Part shown: one piece after another, positions 40,854 through 50,373 of the stretch | Numbering within the stretch: the stretch's first letter is position 1 | How the letters are laid out: each line of letters begins with the position of its first letter | DNA from: CAVVSQ01 sp963848825 | GTDB taxonomy: Bacteria > Planctomycetota > Planctomycetia > Gemmatales > Gemmataceae | DNA: 64,000 bases | Reading direction: 5' to 3' | NCBI GenBank assembly: GCA_963848825.1 | Contig: CAWKFA010000008.1 | Coordinates: 496,001 to 560,000 of the forward strand | Made by a program: the position numbers and the translations under genes | The notes under the pieces: model-generated | Databases searched by the model: none | Told to the model about the DNA's origin: nothing | The model's input: only the letters and a program-made list of their open reading frames with translations

Positions 40854-41642
40854 TCACGCCGTGGCCGGTTTTTCCGTGCGCCGTAGACGCCACACGAAGC
40901 AACCCAAAAACAGCACAGTTCCAACAGCGGCCAGACGCACCAGGCGCAGCACCGCCAACGAGTAGCGTCCCGAGTCGGGATCATACGCGAAGCAAAGCAT
41001 GCGGAGCGGCTGGCTCAGGGGCGAACCGATCCTTTGGGCCGATGCGTCCTCGATCGCGAATTGTAGTTCACGCGGCGAATACTCCAGTCCAAAAAGATAA
41101 CGGGCGATCTGGCCGCTGGGCGTGAGGACCATGATGGCGCTGACATGCGCGAACTGGTCCCGCTCCGCATCGAAGCGATAACGAAAGCCCATGGCCTCGG
41201 CCAGCGGCTTGATCGCTTTCTCTTCCCCCGTCAGAAAATGCCAGCCGCCGCCAGCTAGACCATAGTCGGCAAGATAGGCCGCCTTTTTAGCCGCGGCCAG
41301 CTCCGACCCCTCGCGGGCATCGAAGCTGACCGTCACGACTTCGAACTCTTCACCACTGCGATAGCCGATCTTTTTCAGCCCGTCGGTCAGGTGGTTGAGG
41401 ACCAGCGAGCAAAGCCTTGGGCAACGGTAATACACGAGCGCGAGAATCACCGGTTTCTTTCCGAAGAAATCTCCCAGGATGACAGGGCGGCCCGCTTCGT
41501 CGCGAAATACCAGCTCAAGCGGCACGGTTTCGCCATGCTTCTGATCGATGCCCACCTCGGGGAGCGGTGGCGCCTCCTGGCTTGCTTGCCCAGGCGTGGC
41601 CGCTCCCGTGAGCAACAGATTAAGAACCAGCGCATTCAGCAT
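40854..41642 (-). CDS. SCO1/SenC/PrrC-type copper chaperone for the oxidase
   Basis: This is a membrane-tethered thioredoxin-fold protein of 262 residues that delivers copper to the CuA site of subunit II. The copper ligands are the cysteines of YYRCPRLCSL and the histidine of DQFAHVSAIM. An N-terminal signal (MLNALVLNLLLTG) exports it, and a C-terminal helix (LAAVGTVLFLGCFVW) anchors it, an arrangement common in planctomycete and Bacteroidetes act-cox operons. The start at 41642 lies 10 bases after the previous gene. Confidence 0.88.
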   Translation of the reverse strand: MLNALVLNLLLTGAATPGQASQEAPPLPEVGIDQKHGETVPLELVFRDEAGRPVILGDFFGKKPVILALVYYRCPRLCSLVLNHLTDGLKKIGYRSGEEFEVVTVSFDAREGSELAAAKKAAYLADYGLAGGGWHFLTGEEKAIKPLAEAMGFRYRFDAERDQFAHVSAIMVLTPSGQIARYLFGLEYSPRELQFAIEDASAQRIGSPLSQPLRMLCFAYDPDSGRYSLAVLRLVRLAAVGTVLFLGCFVWRLRRTEKPATA

Positions 41643-41652
41643 AAATCACTCA

Positions 41653-42141
41653 TTACCTGGGCCGAACCTTGATGCCGCGGGCGGCCGCGCCGGCCGGTTG
41701 CGCCAGCAAATCCAGGGCCCGCTCGATGGGGATGTGCACTACCCCTTCTTGGCGATTTACCCAGCCGTAGCCATTAAGCCGCTTGTCTTCTTCCGCATGC
41801 AAGGCTTGCAACGCCTCCCCCTCGGATTCTTCCAGCCGGGGTGCCGGGATACGTGTCAGATCACGTGGTAGAACGAAGCGCTCCTTGGCGGCCAGGGGCG
41901 AAAAGGGTGCGGACCGCGCGTGAGCTGACTCCACCATTGATCCAAAGGCCCAGCTAATCCCCACGTGCACCAGGGCGACAATAACCATGAGAGCCAGTGC
42001 AAAAGCTAGAACCGCGCGGTAACTGGCATCGCTCTTTTCGAAGCGAACATCCTCGTGTACGACCTGTGCAATGGCATATCCAACATCTAGCGCCTCCATT
42101 TTCGAACGCGGTTCACAGGTCTGCTTTGCACGTCGTTTCAT
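41653..42141 (-). CDS. Small membrane protein of the act-cox operon, unknown function
   Basis: This is a 162-residue protein with one membrane helix near residues 42-65 (AVLAFALALMVIVALVHVGI). After it comes a soluble part containing FVLPRDLTRIPAPRLEESEG, KRLNGYGWVNRQEGVVHIPI and ERALDLLA. The stretch YGWVNRQEGVVHIPIE resembles small proteins encoded beside SCO genes in other ACIII operons, as I recall. Start codon choice is uncertain: ATG 42141, or ATG 42099 (MEALDVGYAIAQVV). It may help assemble the ACIII-oxidase complex; that is inference from position. Confidence 0.75.
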   Translation of the reverse strand: MKRRAKQTCEPRSKMEALDVGYAIAQVVHEDVRFEKSDASYRAVLAFALALMVIVALVHVGISWAFGSMVESAHARSAPFSPLAAKERFVLPRDLTRIPAPRLEESEGEALQALHAEEDKRLNGYGWVNRQEGVVHIPIERALDLLAQPAGAAARGIKVRPR

Positions 42142-42175
42142 TACATTGCATGCAACGTCTTCAAAGCACCTCGCA

Positions 42176-43321
42176 TCAGGCCGTCAGGCCTTCTCGCGGC
42201 ACTTCCTTGAGTAGCAAGTTCCACTTCTTTATAAACATTGCCAGCCAAAAGCCTCCTACCCCGGCCAGCGCCACCGGGTCCAGCCAGTGAAAGGCGATCT
42301 GGCCTGGTGAGAACACGGGCGCGACGATCCAAAATTGATGAACCAGGTTCATGAACACCAAAATGGCGGCCAGCTTACCCAGGCGGCGTGGGTCGCGTTT
42401 ATTATTTCGGCCCAGCAAAAACACAAACGGAAAAGCAAAATAGAACAGCGCCAGGAGGACAGCCACGACCTGCCAGCCCCCCTGCGAGCGGCTCAAATAC
42501 CAGGGAATTTCTTCCGGCAAGTTGCCCGACCAGATGAGCAATAATTGCGAAAAGCTCATATAGGTCCAGAGCATGACGAATGCCAGCAATAAACTGCCCA
42601 GGTCATTCCAGACGTCCGGCGCGACGCGGGGCGAACGCCGCGTTTCGAGCCACGCCAACCCGGCTATGGCCCAGGACAAAGCAGCCAGCAGCTGGGCGGT
42701 CGCGATGAGTGCGCCAAAGATCGTCGATGACCAGTGCGGCTCCAGCGACATGATCCAGTCGATGGCCGCGAACGTGACGGTGAGACCATATACGATCAAG
42801 CCTGGTCCGCTGATTCCTTCGATGCGTCCATCAAGGATCAGCGCGGGATCATGCTTCATGGCGGCTGTCCAACGATCCAGCAGCCAGGCCAGCAAAAGCC
42901 AGCAGCCAAAATAGAGCGCCGCCCGCATTAAAAAAAAGGGGGCGTTTAGGTACATGGTTGTCTGAAACGAATGAGATTCGCCGGCTTCCGCCAGCTCCAT
43001 CCAGGGATAAAGGTAGCGCATCCCCGCCGCCAAAGGTAGAAACAAAAGGGCCAGCAAGGGTAGGGGGCCGCATGCGGCCCGCAGGTTATCGCGCAAGACG
43101 GCGCCCCAGCCCCCGCCGGTCAGATTGTGCAGCATCCAGATGGCCAGGCTGCCCAGGCTGATACCCAACCAGAAGGTATAGGCGACCAGATAGGAACGAA
43201 GTGCCTGCTCCGCGTTTACAAAGAACCCGAGAACGCACAACGCCGCGCAGACGGCGCCCACCGCCAGTGCCCGCCGCGCCAGCGCCGCTTCGATGAAGCC
43301 GTCACGATCGACCGGCGTCAC
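42176..43321 (-). CDS. actF: Alternative complex III subunit ActF (quinol:cytochrome c oxidoreductase membrane subunit)
   Basis: This is a 381-residue polytopic membrane protein of about ten helices, homologous to ActC/NrfD but shorter. It shows AYTFWLGISLGSLAIWMLHN, WMELAEAGESHSFQTTMYLN, ALYFGCWLLLAWLLDRWT and FAAIDWIMSLEPHWSSTIF, which are ActF signatures. It helps form the quinol-oxidising membrane part of ACIII. The start is a GTG at 43321 that shares GTGA with the actE stop. Confidence 0.92.
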   Translation of the reverse strand: MTPVDRDGFIEAALARRALAVGAVCAALCVLGFFVNAEQALRSYLVAYTFWLGISLGSLAIWMLHNLTGGGWGAVLRDNLRAACGPLPLLALLFLPLAAGMRYLYPWMELAEAGESHSFQTTMYLNAPFFLMRAALYFGCWLLLAWLLDRWTAAMKHDPALILDGRIEGISGPGLIVYGLTVTFAAIDWIMSLEPHWSSTIFGALIATAQLLAALSWAIAGLAWLETRRSPRVAPDVWNDLGSLLLAFVMLWTYMSFSQLLLIWSGNLPEEIPWYLSRSQGGWQVVAVLLALFYFAFPFVFLLGRNNKRDPRRLGKLAAILVFMNLVHQFWIVAPVFSPGQIAFHWLDPVALAGVGGFWLAMFIKKWNLLLKEVPREGLTA

Positions 43322-44036
43322 GGAGCACCTCCCGCCCTCGGGAGCAGTTGCGCACGCACGCCGGCATCCACGATGTCCGCGACCTGCGCGTGTTGACTGA
43401 GCTGCAAGGCCCGAATGTAAGCGACGATGCGCCAGCGGTCCGGCACCGAGACTTGACTGGCGTAGTCCGCCATCGCCCCATAACCGTGGGTGATCACTTC
43501 AAAGTAGTAGCCGACCGGTGCGTCGGGGAGTTTCAAGAGAATGCCGCGTAGCTTGAAGCCCGCGCATAATCGGTGTGATACGAGGGAGGCGCTGTAAATC
43601 CCCGGCGAACGATCATGCCCTGCCCGGTGCCGACGCGGTCATGACAAACCGCGCAGAAGATATTGAAGCGTTCCCGGCCCCGTTCCAGGTCGGCTCGCGT
43701 CATGGTAAACGGGAACTCGTCCGTATAAGGGGACCAGTCCCAGCGCCCGGCGAGAATCGGCAACGGTGCGGATCGTGCTGTTCCAATCAGCGCGGTGATG
43801 GCCGCCGCGTTGCCCGTGGTCAACGGCCGCTGGCCCGTAAACATCTCGGTGTCCGCTGCCAGGTGGCCGCGTGGCACAGTGCCCTGCACGGGTGGCCGCG
43901 CCGAGCGGCCGTCAGCGAAAAAGCTGCTAGCTTGCAAGGGCCGATAGCTCGGCGGTTTGGCCATTTCTTGACGACAAGCCGGCAAGAGCAGGGTGGCCAG
44001 AGACAGCAGCAGGTAGCGTTGACGATGGGCGTTCAT
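43318..44036 (-). CDS. actE: ACIII monohaem cytochrome c subunit ActE (one frame break)
   Basis: This is a lipoprotein cytochrome of about 239 residues. A signal peptide with lipobox LLLPAC starts at ATG 44036. The haem motif is FCAVCHDR, with a likely distal methionine downstream (QGMIVRRGF). The C-terminal part VGYYFEVITHGYGAMADYAS followed by QVSVPDRWRIVAYIRALQLS is the ActE signature and is reached after a frame break near 43560. It passes electrons from the ACIII core to the oxidase. It overlaps actD (ATGA) and actF (GTGA). Confidence 0.9.
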
Positions 44037-44578
44037 GTCAAGGTTCGACCTCGGAGACGGCCCGTGCCGGTAGCTGCCGCCAGGAACTCGCGCGTTTTGT
44101 CCCGGTCAAAGTTGGCATCGCCGCTTTCAATGCACAAAAAAAAGCGATCACGGCTGGCCAACGCGAAACGCGGGACGTTGAAGAGCGGATGATACGGCAT
44201 CGGTAGACCGTTGAGCCCCAACATGCCGAGCACCGCGAACAAACCGGCCGTGAGCACCGTCAACTCGAACGTGATGGGAATGAACGCGGGCCAGCTATGT
44301 AGCGGCCGCCCGCCCACGTCGAGCGGGTAACTGATAACCGCCGCGTAATACTGCATAAAATAACCGCCGAGACCTCCCAGGATGCCGCCTGCCAGCACAA
44401 GCATTGGCAAGCGCGTATTGCGAACGCCCAGGGCGTCGGCTAGCCCTTCCACGGGAAATGGCGAAAAGGCGTCCATTTGGCGGTAGCCCGCCGCGAAGGC
44501 CCGCTGGGTCGCCTCCACCAAATTCGCCGCGCTATCGAATTCGGCAACCAGCCCATAAATGAGCCGTTCTTCGCTCAT
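44033..44578 (-). CDS. actD: ACIII membrane subunit ActD (DUF3341)
   Basis: This is a 181-residue protein with two membrane helices (MLVLAGGILGGLGGYFMQYY; TFELTVLTAGLFAVLGMLGL) and a cytoplasmic N-terminal ferredoxin-like part starting MSEERLIYGLVAEFDSA, with GYRQMDAFSPFPVEGL typical of DUF3341. The ATG at 44578 overlaps the actC stop (ATGA). The reading frame ends GRLRGRTLT at 44033. The alternative frame over the last 30 bases gives ARAVSEVEP and looks more like an ordinary tail, so one more frame break near 44070 is possible. Confidence 0.9.
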   Translation of the reverse strand: MSEERLIYGLVAEFDSAANLVEATQRAFAAGYRQMDAFSPFPVEGLADALGVRNTRLPMLVLAGGILGGLGGYFMQYYAAVISYPLDVGGRPLHSWPAFIPITFELTVLTAGLFAVLGMLGLNGLPMPYHPLFNVPRFALASRDRFFLCIESGDANFDRDKTREFLAAATGTGRLRGRTLT

Positions 44579-45966
44579 GGTTGTTTTTCCTCCACCTTGG
44601 CCTCGGGAAGGAGGGTGCGCATCTCGAAAATCGAAATCATCGGCAGGAAACGAATGAACAAAAACATCAAACACAGGAACAAGCCGATCGTGCCCGCGAA
44701 GGTCATCCAGTCCCACATGGTGGGGTGGTACATTCCCCAGGAAGAGGGCAAGAAGTCGCGATGCAGGCTGGTCACGACAATGACATAGCGCTCGGCCCAC
44801 ATGCCCACGTTGACGAGCAGAGCGATGACGAAGAGCAGCACGACATTGGAACGCACGCGCCGCGACCAGAGAAACTGCGGCACCAGGCAATTGCACGTCA
44901 GCAGTGTCCAGTACCAGGGAGCGTAGGGCCCCAGGAAACGGTTCATCGTGACATACTGCTCGAACGGGTTGCCGCTATAGAAGCCCATGAAAATTTCCAT
45001 CACGTAGCCGTATGTAACCAACAGCCCGGTGGCGAGCAGTATTTTGGCCATGTTTTGCAGGTGGCGCATGGTGATGAAATCTTGCAAGCGATAGAGCGCG
45101 CGAATGGGGATCGCCAGCGTCAGCACCATGGCGAAACCGGAAAAAAGGGCGCCGGCCACGAAATAGGGTGGAAATATCGTGGAATGCCAGCCGGGCAAAA
45201 TCGCCACGGCGAAGTCAAAGCTGACCACGGTATGTACCGACACGACGAGCGGCGTGGCCAGGCCCGCGAGCAGCAAATAGGCAGTCTCGTAGCGATGCCA
45301 GTGGCGCGCCGAGCCGCGCCAGCCCATGGCCAGCGCGCCGTAAATTACTCTGCCTATCCGATTGGTAGTGCGATCACGCAGGGTCGCCAGATCGGGGATC
45401 AGGCCCATGTACCAAAACAACAGCGAGATCGTGAAGTAGGTCAAAACGGCGAAAACGTCCCAAACCAGCGGGCTGCGCCACTGGGGCCATAAATCCATCG
45501 TGTTGGGGTAGGGCAACAGCCAGTAGAAGAACCAGGGCCGGCCCAGATGCAAGAGTGGAAACAGCCCGGCGCAGGCGACCGCGAACAGCGTCATGGCTTC
45601 GGCGAACCGGTTGATCGAAGTGCGCCAGTGCTGGTGGAGAAGCAACAAGATCGCCGAAATCAGGGTCCCGGCGTGGCCGATGCCGATCCACCAAACGAAG
45701 TTGACGATCGCCATGCCCCAGGCGACCGGAATATTGACCCCCCAGATGCCGACCCCGCGCACTAGCAAATAAGCAATAGCGTAATGGAGCATCATGACCA
45801 GCAAAAACGCCGCGGCGAAACCGATCCACCAGCGGCGCGTCGTGGGACGGTTGAGTGTGATGACGCTGATCGCATCCGTCACCGACGCGAACGTGTAGCC
45901 CGGTTGCAAAATCGGCGGCCTGGGCGTAGCTTCGCTTGCGAGCGGCGGTTTATCAGAGTCGCTCAT
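44575..45966 (-). CDS. actC: ACIII integral membrane subunit ActC (NrfD/PsrC family)
   Basis: This is a 463-residue membrane protein of about ten helices that forms the quinol-binding site. Signature stretches are NIPVAWGMAIVNFVWWIGIG and HAGTLISAILLLLHQHWRTS, with INRFAEAMTLFAV, and VHTVVSFDFAVAILPGWHST. The WIGIGHAGTLISA segment is conserved in ActC and lies beside the [3Fe-4S] cluster of ActB in known structures. No frame break is seen. It overlaps both actB and actD by ATGA. Confidence 0.94.
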   Translation of the reverse strand: MSDSDKPPLASEATPRPPILQPGYTFASVTDAISVITLNRPTTRRWWIGFAAAFLLVMMLHYAIAYLLVRGVGIWGVNIPVAWGMAIVNFVWWIGIGHAGTLISAILLLLHQHWRTSINRFAEAMTLFAVACAGLFPLLHLGRPWFFYWLLPYPNTMDLWPQWRSPLVWDVFAVLTYFTISLLFWYMGLIPDLATLRDRTTNRIGRVIYGALAMGWRGSARHWHRYETAYLLLAGLATPLVVSVHTVVSFDFAVAILPGWHSTIFPPYFVAGALFSGFAMVLTLAIPIRALYRLQDFITMRHLQNMAKILLATGLLVTYGYVMEIFMGFYSGNPFEQYVTMNRFLGPYAPWYWTLLTCNCLVPQFLWSRRVRSNVVLLFVIALLVNVGMWAERYVIVVTSLHRDFLPSSWGMYHPTMWDWMTFAGTIGLFLCLMFLFIRFLPMISIFEMRTLLPEAKVEEKQP

Positions 45967-48900
45967 GCCTGGGCACCTCCTTCGGTGGCCAGGAGCGCGG
46001 GGTTCGGGTTGCGATAAGCGGCCAAATAAGTAGTTCGGGGCCGCGTATTCAGATCGGCAAGCAAGCCATAGCGCGCCGGTTCGGCTTGCAGGCCGGCGAC
46101 CTTGCCGCGCGGATCACGCAGGTTGCCAAAGACGATGGCCCCGGATGGACACGCCGCCTGGCAAGCCGTGACAACCTCGCCGTCGCGAACCTCACGAGAC
46201 TCCCTGCCGGCAACAATCTGGCCCTGGCGAATGCGCTGGACGCAGTAGGTGCACTTTTCCATGACGCCCCGACTGCGGACCGTAACCTCTGGATTGCGCA
46301 TGAGTTTGAGGCTATCCGTGGTCCAATCGGCGAATTGCAAGAAATTGAAGCGCCGTACTTTGTAGGGGCAATTGTTGGAACAATAGCGCGTGCCGACGCA
46401 GCGGTTATAAACCATGTCGTTGAGGCCGTCGTTGCTGTGCACGGTGGCCTCGACCGGACAAACGAGCTCGCAGGGTGCGTTCTCGCAATGCATGCACGGC
46501 ACCGGTTGAAAGAAAGTTTCCGGATTGGCCGCCGGGCCGCGGTGATAGTTGTCAATACGCAGCCAGTGCATTTCGCGACCATTCAGGACTTCGTCCTTGC
46601 CGACGACGGGAATGTTATTCTCCGCCTGGCAGGCAACGACACAGGATTTGCAACCGGTGCACAAGCTCAAATCGATCACCATGCCCCACTGCTCGGCGGC
46701 GTTCAGATGCTCGGAATCATCATAAAGGGTCAGGCGCCGAGGTGGTGGCGCGGGTATGACCGGTGGTCGCGTGGGCGTGCCTGTGATGACCAGGTCGCGG
46801 TTTTCCATGAGATGGTGGTGTTGGGTGATTGCCAGACGCTGCTGCCGGCCCGTAAGGCGAAGCGAAGCGTTGCCGCCGTGCCACGGCGCCGCCCATGTCC
46901 TGATGCGGTTGGCGTCGAACCCCACCCCTGTGCCCACCTGGCCGGCACGTGTCCGTCCATGGCCGAGATGAACCGTGACGGTATCGTCGGGCAGGCCCGC
47001 CATGAGCAAGATTGGGCCCGACAACGACCGGGCACCGCAAGTCAACTCGACCTCTTTTTCGTTTGCATGTTCAGGCTGGCCAGCGGCGCACAGGCCCAGG
47101 CGAAGCGCCGTCGCCGGCGACATCAAGACAGCATTCCCCCAGGTTAACTGCGTCAGCGGTTTCGGCAGTTCCTGTAACCAGCCGTTATTCGCGAATTCGC
47201 CCGCCGCCAGTATGGGGTCGGGTCGTATGACAACATCGAGTCCAGCGCCTTCCTGGGGCGGATTGGCCGCCGCCATCCAGTCCGCGCGCAGCGCGGGTTG
47301 CTTCACGGGAAGTTTCGTGCCACGAATAAAGCCATCGTGCAGCCCCTGGCGCCACCAGGCCTCAAAGTCCCCCGTAAACGCCCCGAGCAGCCCTTGCTGT
47401 TCCCAGTAACGCCGCCCTGCCACTGATCCTGGCGCACGATTCTCGAACAGGCCTCGATAATAGCCGCGCACAATTTCATGGCTCGAACGTTCGAGTTGTT
47501 CGTTGACCAGGGCCATTAACTCCTGCGCGGTAGTGCCTGCGTAGAGGGGCGCAATCAACGGCTGGATGATGCCCAGAGTCCCGTCGTGGGCGCGGAGGTC
47601 GCCCCAGGCCTCCAGGTAATGGGCTTCGGGAAGGTGCCAGTGGCACAAGGCCGAGGTTTCGTTGTCGTAAAGAGCCTGGTGCACGCGGAAAGGCACGGAC
47701 GCCATCTTGTCGCCGAACGCCAGGTCGGCGGGAGCATGGTACACCGGGTTGCCGCCAAGAATTAGCAGCACCTCGACGCGCCCGGCAGCCATGTCGTCGG
47801 CCAGGTCTTTGAGAGTGCCAGCCCGTTCCGGCCAGAAACTCACTTCTGAGGAATAGGTGACGGCGGGCCCCACGTTGCCCAAAAAGGCGTTCAGTGCATT
47901 GGCCAGGGCGTGGACGAAGGGCGGTTGCGTCGGGCCGGCCATGATGATGCCCGCGCCGCGATGCTGGAGCAAGTCGCGCGCAACGGCTGCCACCCAGGGC
48001 TGCCAGCGATCATTTCTCCGCGTGCCCGCCAGGCCAGCGAAGCGGCCATCAACTTCCGCGGCCAGCGCCGCGCCGCTATCTCGATTTCTCCTGGGCGAAG
48101 CGGCAGCCTATGATCCGCGGCGGCTCCCGTGATCGAGAAGGAAGCTTCCATCATGTAAAGCCGGTTCATGCCGACGTCCGGCTGCGCCCGGCGCACCCGC
48201 CGCCGCGTGGCATATTGTTGCTGATGCACGAGGTGAGCGGGCCCGCTGGCCAGGAAGTCGCAGTCGAGGGAAACAATCACGTCAGCGCGGTCCAGGCGAT
48301 AATGTGAGGCGACCGTTTCGCCAAACGTGGACCGTGCCCCCGCGCGTGCGCTATCCGTGGCGAGCGGCTCATAAACATGCCAGCGCGCTTCAGGATATTT
48401 TTGGAGCAGAGCATCCAGCTGGTTTGCCAGGGCAGGGGAGATAACCGTTTCCGTTAGAACGCGGATGCGCGCCGCGGTCGGCACCGCTCCAAGGGCCGCG
48501 CGGAAAGCCATTTCGAAGGCGTCGAACGAACTTACCTGACCCAGACGGGTCACGGCCTGGGCACGGTCCGGGTCGTAAAGAGACAAGATCGAGGCTTGTG
48601 CCGTGACATTACTGGGGCCATAGGGCGACTGGGCGGAAAGGTCCGTGGGGCGAGGGCAGGCCGGATGATCGGGATTGCCGTCGACCTTCGTTGGACGACC
48701 TTCGTGGCTTTCAACGAGGACACCGAACCCGTACCCTGCCTGGGGCATCGAGGTGGCAAAGTAAAGAGGTTGGCCCGGTATGGGACGCTCGTTGCGCTGC
48801 GTATAGGGGAGAATGGGCTCGCTCGGCGCCGGGCTACACCCCGCCAGGCCAGCCAGCGCCAGGGACGCACCCAATAGCGTCAAGAAGCGGCGGCGAGTCA

Positions 48901-49069
48901 ACGGGTTGTCCCAGGCTTCCATGCGGACGGAATACTCGCGCCGCGTCATCTCTTGAAAAGCCTGAGTCTGCGCCAGTTCTTCCAGGCTACGCCAAAAGGC
49001 CTGCCCGCGCTTGCCCGCCAGACTTTGCCGCAGGGCTACCAAATCGTCGGGCATTCTTTGGAACACCAT
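45963..49069 (-). CDS. actB: ACIII iron-sulfur / molybdopterin-like fusion subunit ActB (one frame break)
   Basis: This is the large exported subunit, about 1,035 residues. A twin-arginine signal (LTRRRFLTLLGAS) opens it. The first 700 residues resemble a molybdopterin oxidoreductase catalytic chain (ActB1), which in ACIII binds no cofactor. The C-terminal 300 residues are a ferredoxin-type subunit (ActB2) with cysteine clusters CTGCKSCVVAC, CMHCENAPCELVCP, CVGTRYCSNNCP, CTYC and CQAACP, enough for three [4Fe-4S] and one [3Fe-4S] cluster. The frame breaks once, near 48085, inside PGEIEIAARALAAEVDGR. The start at 49069 lies 8 bases after actA. Confidence 0.93.
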
Positions 49070-49077
49070 GGTTTCCT

Positions 49078-49728
49078 TTAACGATGGCAGGTGGAACAGT
49101 CCGTCTTGCTTTCAATGCGGTATTCCTTGACGAGTTCACGACCTTTGTCGGCTTGATCCGCCGGCACCAGCCAGTGCATATTAAAAACCTGGTCGCGCGG
49201 GCGGACCTGATCCTCCGGTCTGCGGTGGCAATCGAGGCACCACTCCATGTACAGGCTCGCCACTTGCCGGGTCCAGGACATCTCATCGACACGTCCATGG
49301 CAAGCGCTACAGCCAACACCTTTATTGACGTGGATGCTGTGATCAAAGTAAACAAAACCGGGCAGGTTATGGACCCGGGTCCAGGGAATGGATTGATTCG
49401 TTCGATAACTTTCATGCAAGGGCCGAAGAGTTTGGCTTGGCGTCCAGATTTGCGAATGGCAGTTAAGACAGATGCGCGTTGTCGGAATCCCGGCAAACGC
49501 GCTGTTTTCGACGGAGTTGTGACAGTAACGGCAATCGATGCCCAGGCCGGTTACATGGTGCTTGTGGCTAAAGGGCAGTGGCTGCTCATGTTGAATGCCA
49601 ACGCCCGTAACGTAGTCGGAACGAACAAATTTGGCCCACGCCCAGCCAACGCAAACGAGAAAGAAAACGGCCCCAAAGATACTCACCCGGGAAAAGGTGT
49701 TGAAACCACGGTGAAAAATCTGGGGCAT
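49078..49728 (-). CDS. actA: ACIII pentahaem cytochrome c subunit ActA
   Basis: This is a 216-residue cytochrome with one N-terminal membrane helix (FGAVFFLVCVGWAWAKFV) and five haem motifs: CRYCH, CLNCH, CSACH, CLDCH and CSTCH. It carries electrons along the periplasmic face of ACIII. The usual IPTTRICLNCHSQIW and MEWCLDCHR contexts are present. ATG 49728 follows AAGGGCG. It is the first gene of the operon; its promoter should lie in the 105 bases between it and the small acidic gene upstream. Confidence 0.94.
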   Translation of the reverse strand: MPQIFHRGFNTFSRVSIFGAVFFLVCVGWAWAKFVRSDYVTGVGIQHEQPLPFSHKHHVTGLGIDCRYCHNSVENSAFAGIPTTRICLNCHSQIWTPSQTLRPLHESYRTNQSIPWTRVHNLPGFVYFDHSIHVNKGVGCSACHGRVDEMSWTRQVASLYMEWCLDCHRRPEDQVRPRDQVFNMHWLVPADQADKGRELVKEYRIESKTDCSTCHR

Positions 49729-49833
49729 GTCCGCGCCCTTCCTCGTCGGTAACTTCCCTCGGCATATTACTCGCTAAAAATCATTCGGCAAGATAACGAC
49801 TTGGTCGGACACGGCACGGTCCCCGTAGTTACG

Positions 49834-50064
49834 TCAGTTGGTTGGATGCGCGGCGTGGGTCGGCGTGCCGACACCAGTCACGGGAGTTCGCGACGGCGGG
49901 TCACTCGCCGGAAAGGAATCTTCCGAGGATTCTTGAACAAACTCCTCGTCATCTTCGTTGGCTTCCTCGTCATCGGTATCGTCCACAACGGCATTTTCTT
50001 CATTCTCATCCTCGGGAAGTGGATTGACGATTTCCTGAGGAATGCGATCTTTTTCAACAGACAT
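49834..50064 (-). CDS. Small acidic protein, 76 residues
   Basis: This is a short, strongly acidic protein with a central run of Asp/Glu (DDTDDEEANEDDEEF) and the tail motif EDSFPASDPPSRTP. The SFPASDPPS string recurs, as I recall, at the end of small acidic proteins in many Gram-negative bacteria and planctomycetes; no function is established. ATG 50064 has AGGAGAGG upstream. It has no signal or membrane segment and looks disordered. It is read in the same direction as actA, 105 bases upstream of it. Confidence 0.65.
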   Translation of the reverse strand: MSVEKDRIPQEIVNPLPEDENEENAVVDDTDDEEANEDDEEFVQESSEDSFPASDPPSRTPVTGVGTPTHAAHPTN

Positions 50065-50373
50065 GATACCTCTCCTGTTCGGGTGCTCGATCATGGTTCG
50101 GCCGACCGTCGGAATTCCGGATCCGCGGTCGAGCGGAATCAATCGATGCAAATATGGTTCCCTGTTTTCGAAATATAAGAACACCTGACCGAAACGCGGT
50201 GGTACATCCTTTGCATAGGTAAATGCTCAGTTAGTCCCGATGCGCCCGCGAGGCTTTTAAGTAACCTTCGCTGGCGCGTCGGGCTAACGCTTAATGCATT
50301 GGCTATCTTCCAAGGACAAAGAAGGACGCGTTTTTCCGGTAACCACCGTTTTTTTTTAAAGGAGACTCGTGCC
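50065..50373. other. 309-base divergent intergenic region with a REP-like inverted repeat
   Basis: No gene is seen. Left arm 50231-50253 (TTAGTCCCGATGCGCCCGCG, then AGG) and right arm 50265-50287 (CCTTCGCTGGCGCGTCGGGC, then TAA) are imperfect reverse complements over 23 bases around an 11-base loop. The consensus TTAGCCCGACGCGCC...GCGA resembles short dispersed repeats I recall from planctomycete genomes. The rest should hold promoters for the acidic-protein gene and the PRC-barrel gene. Confidence 0.55.
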
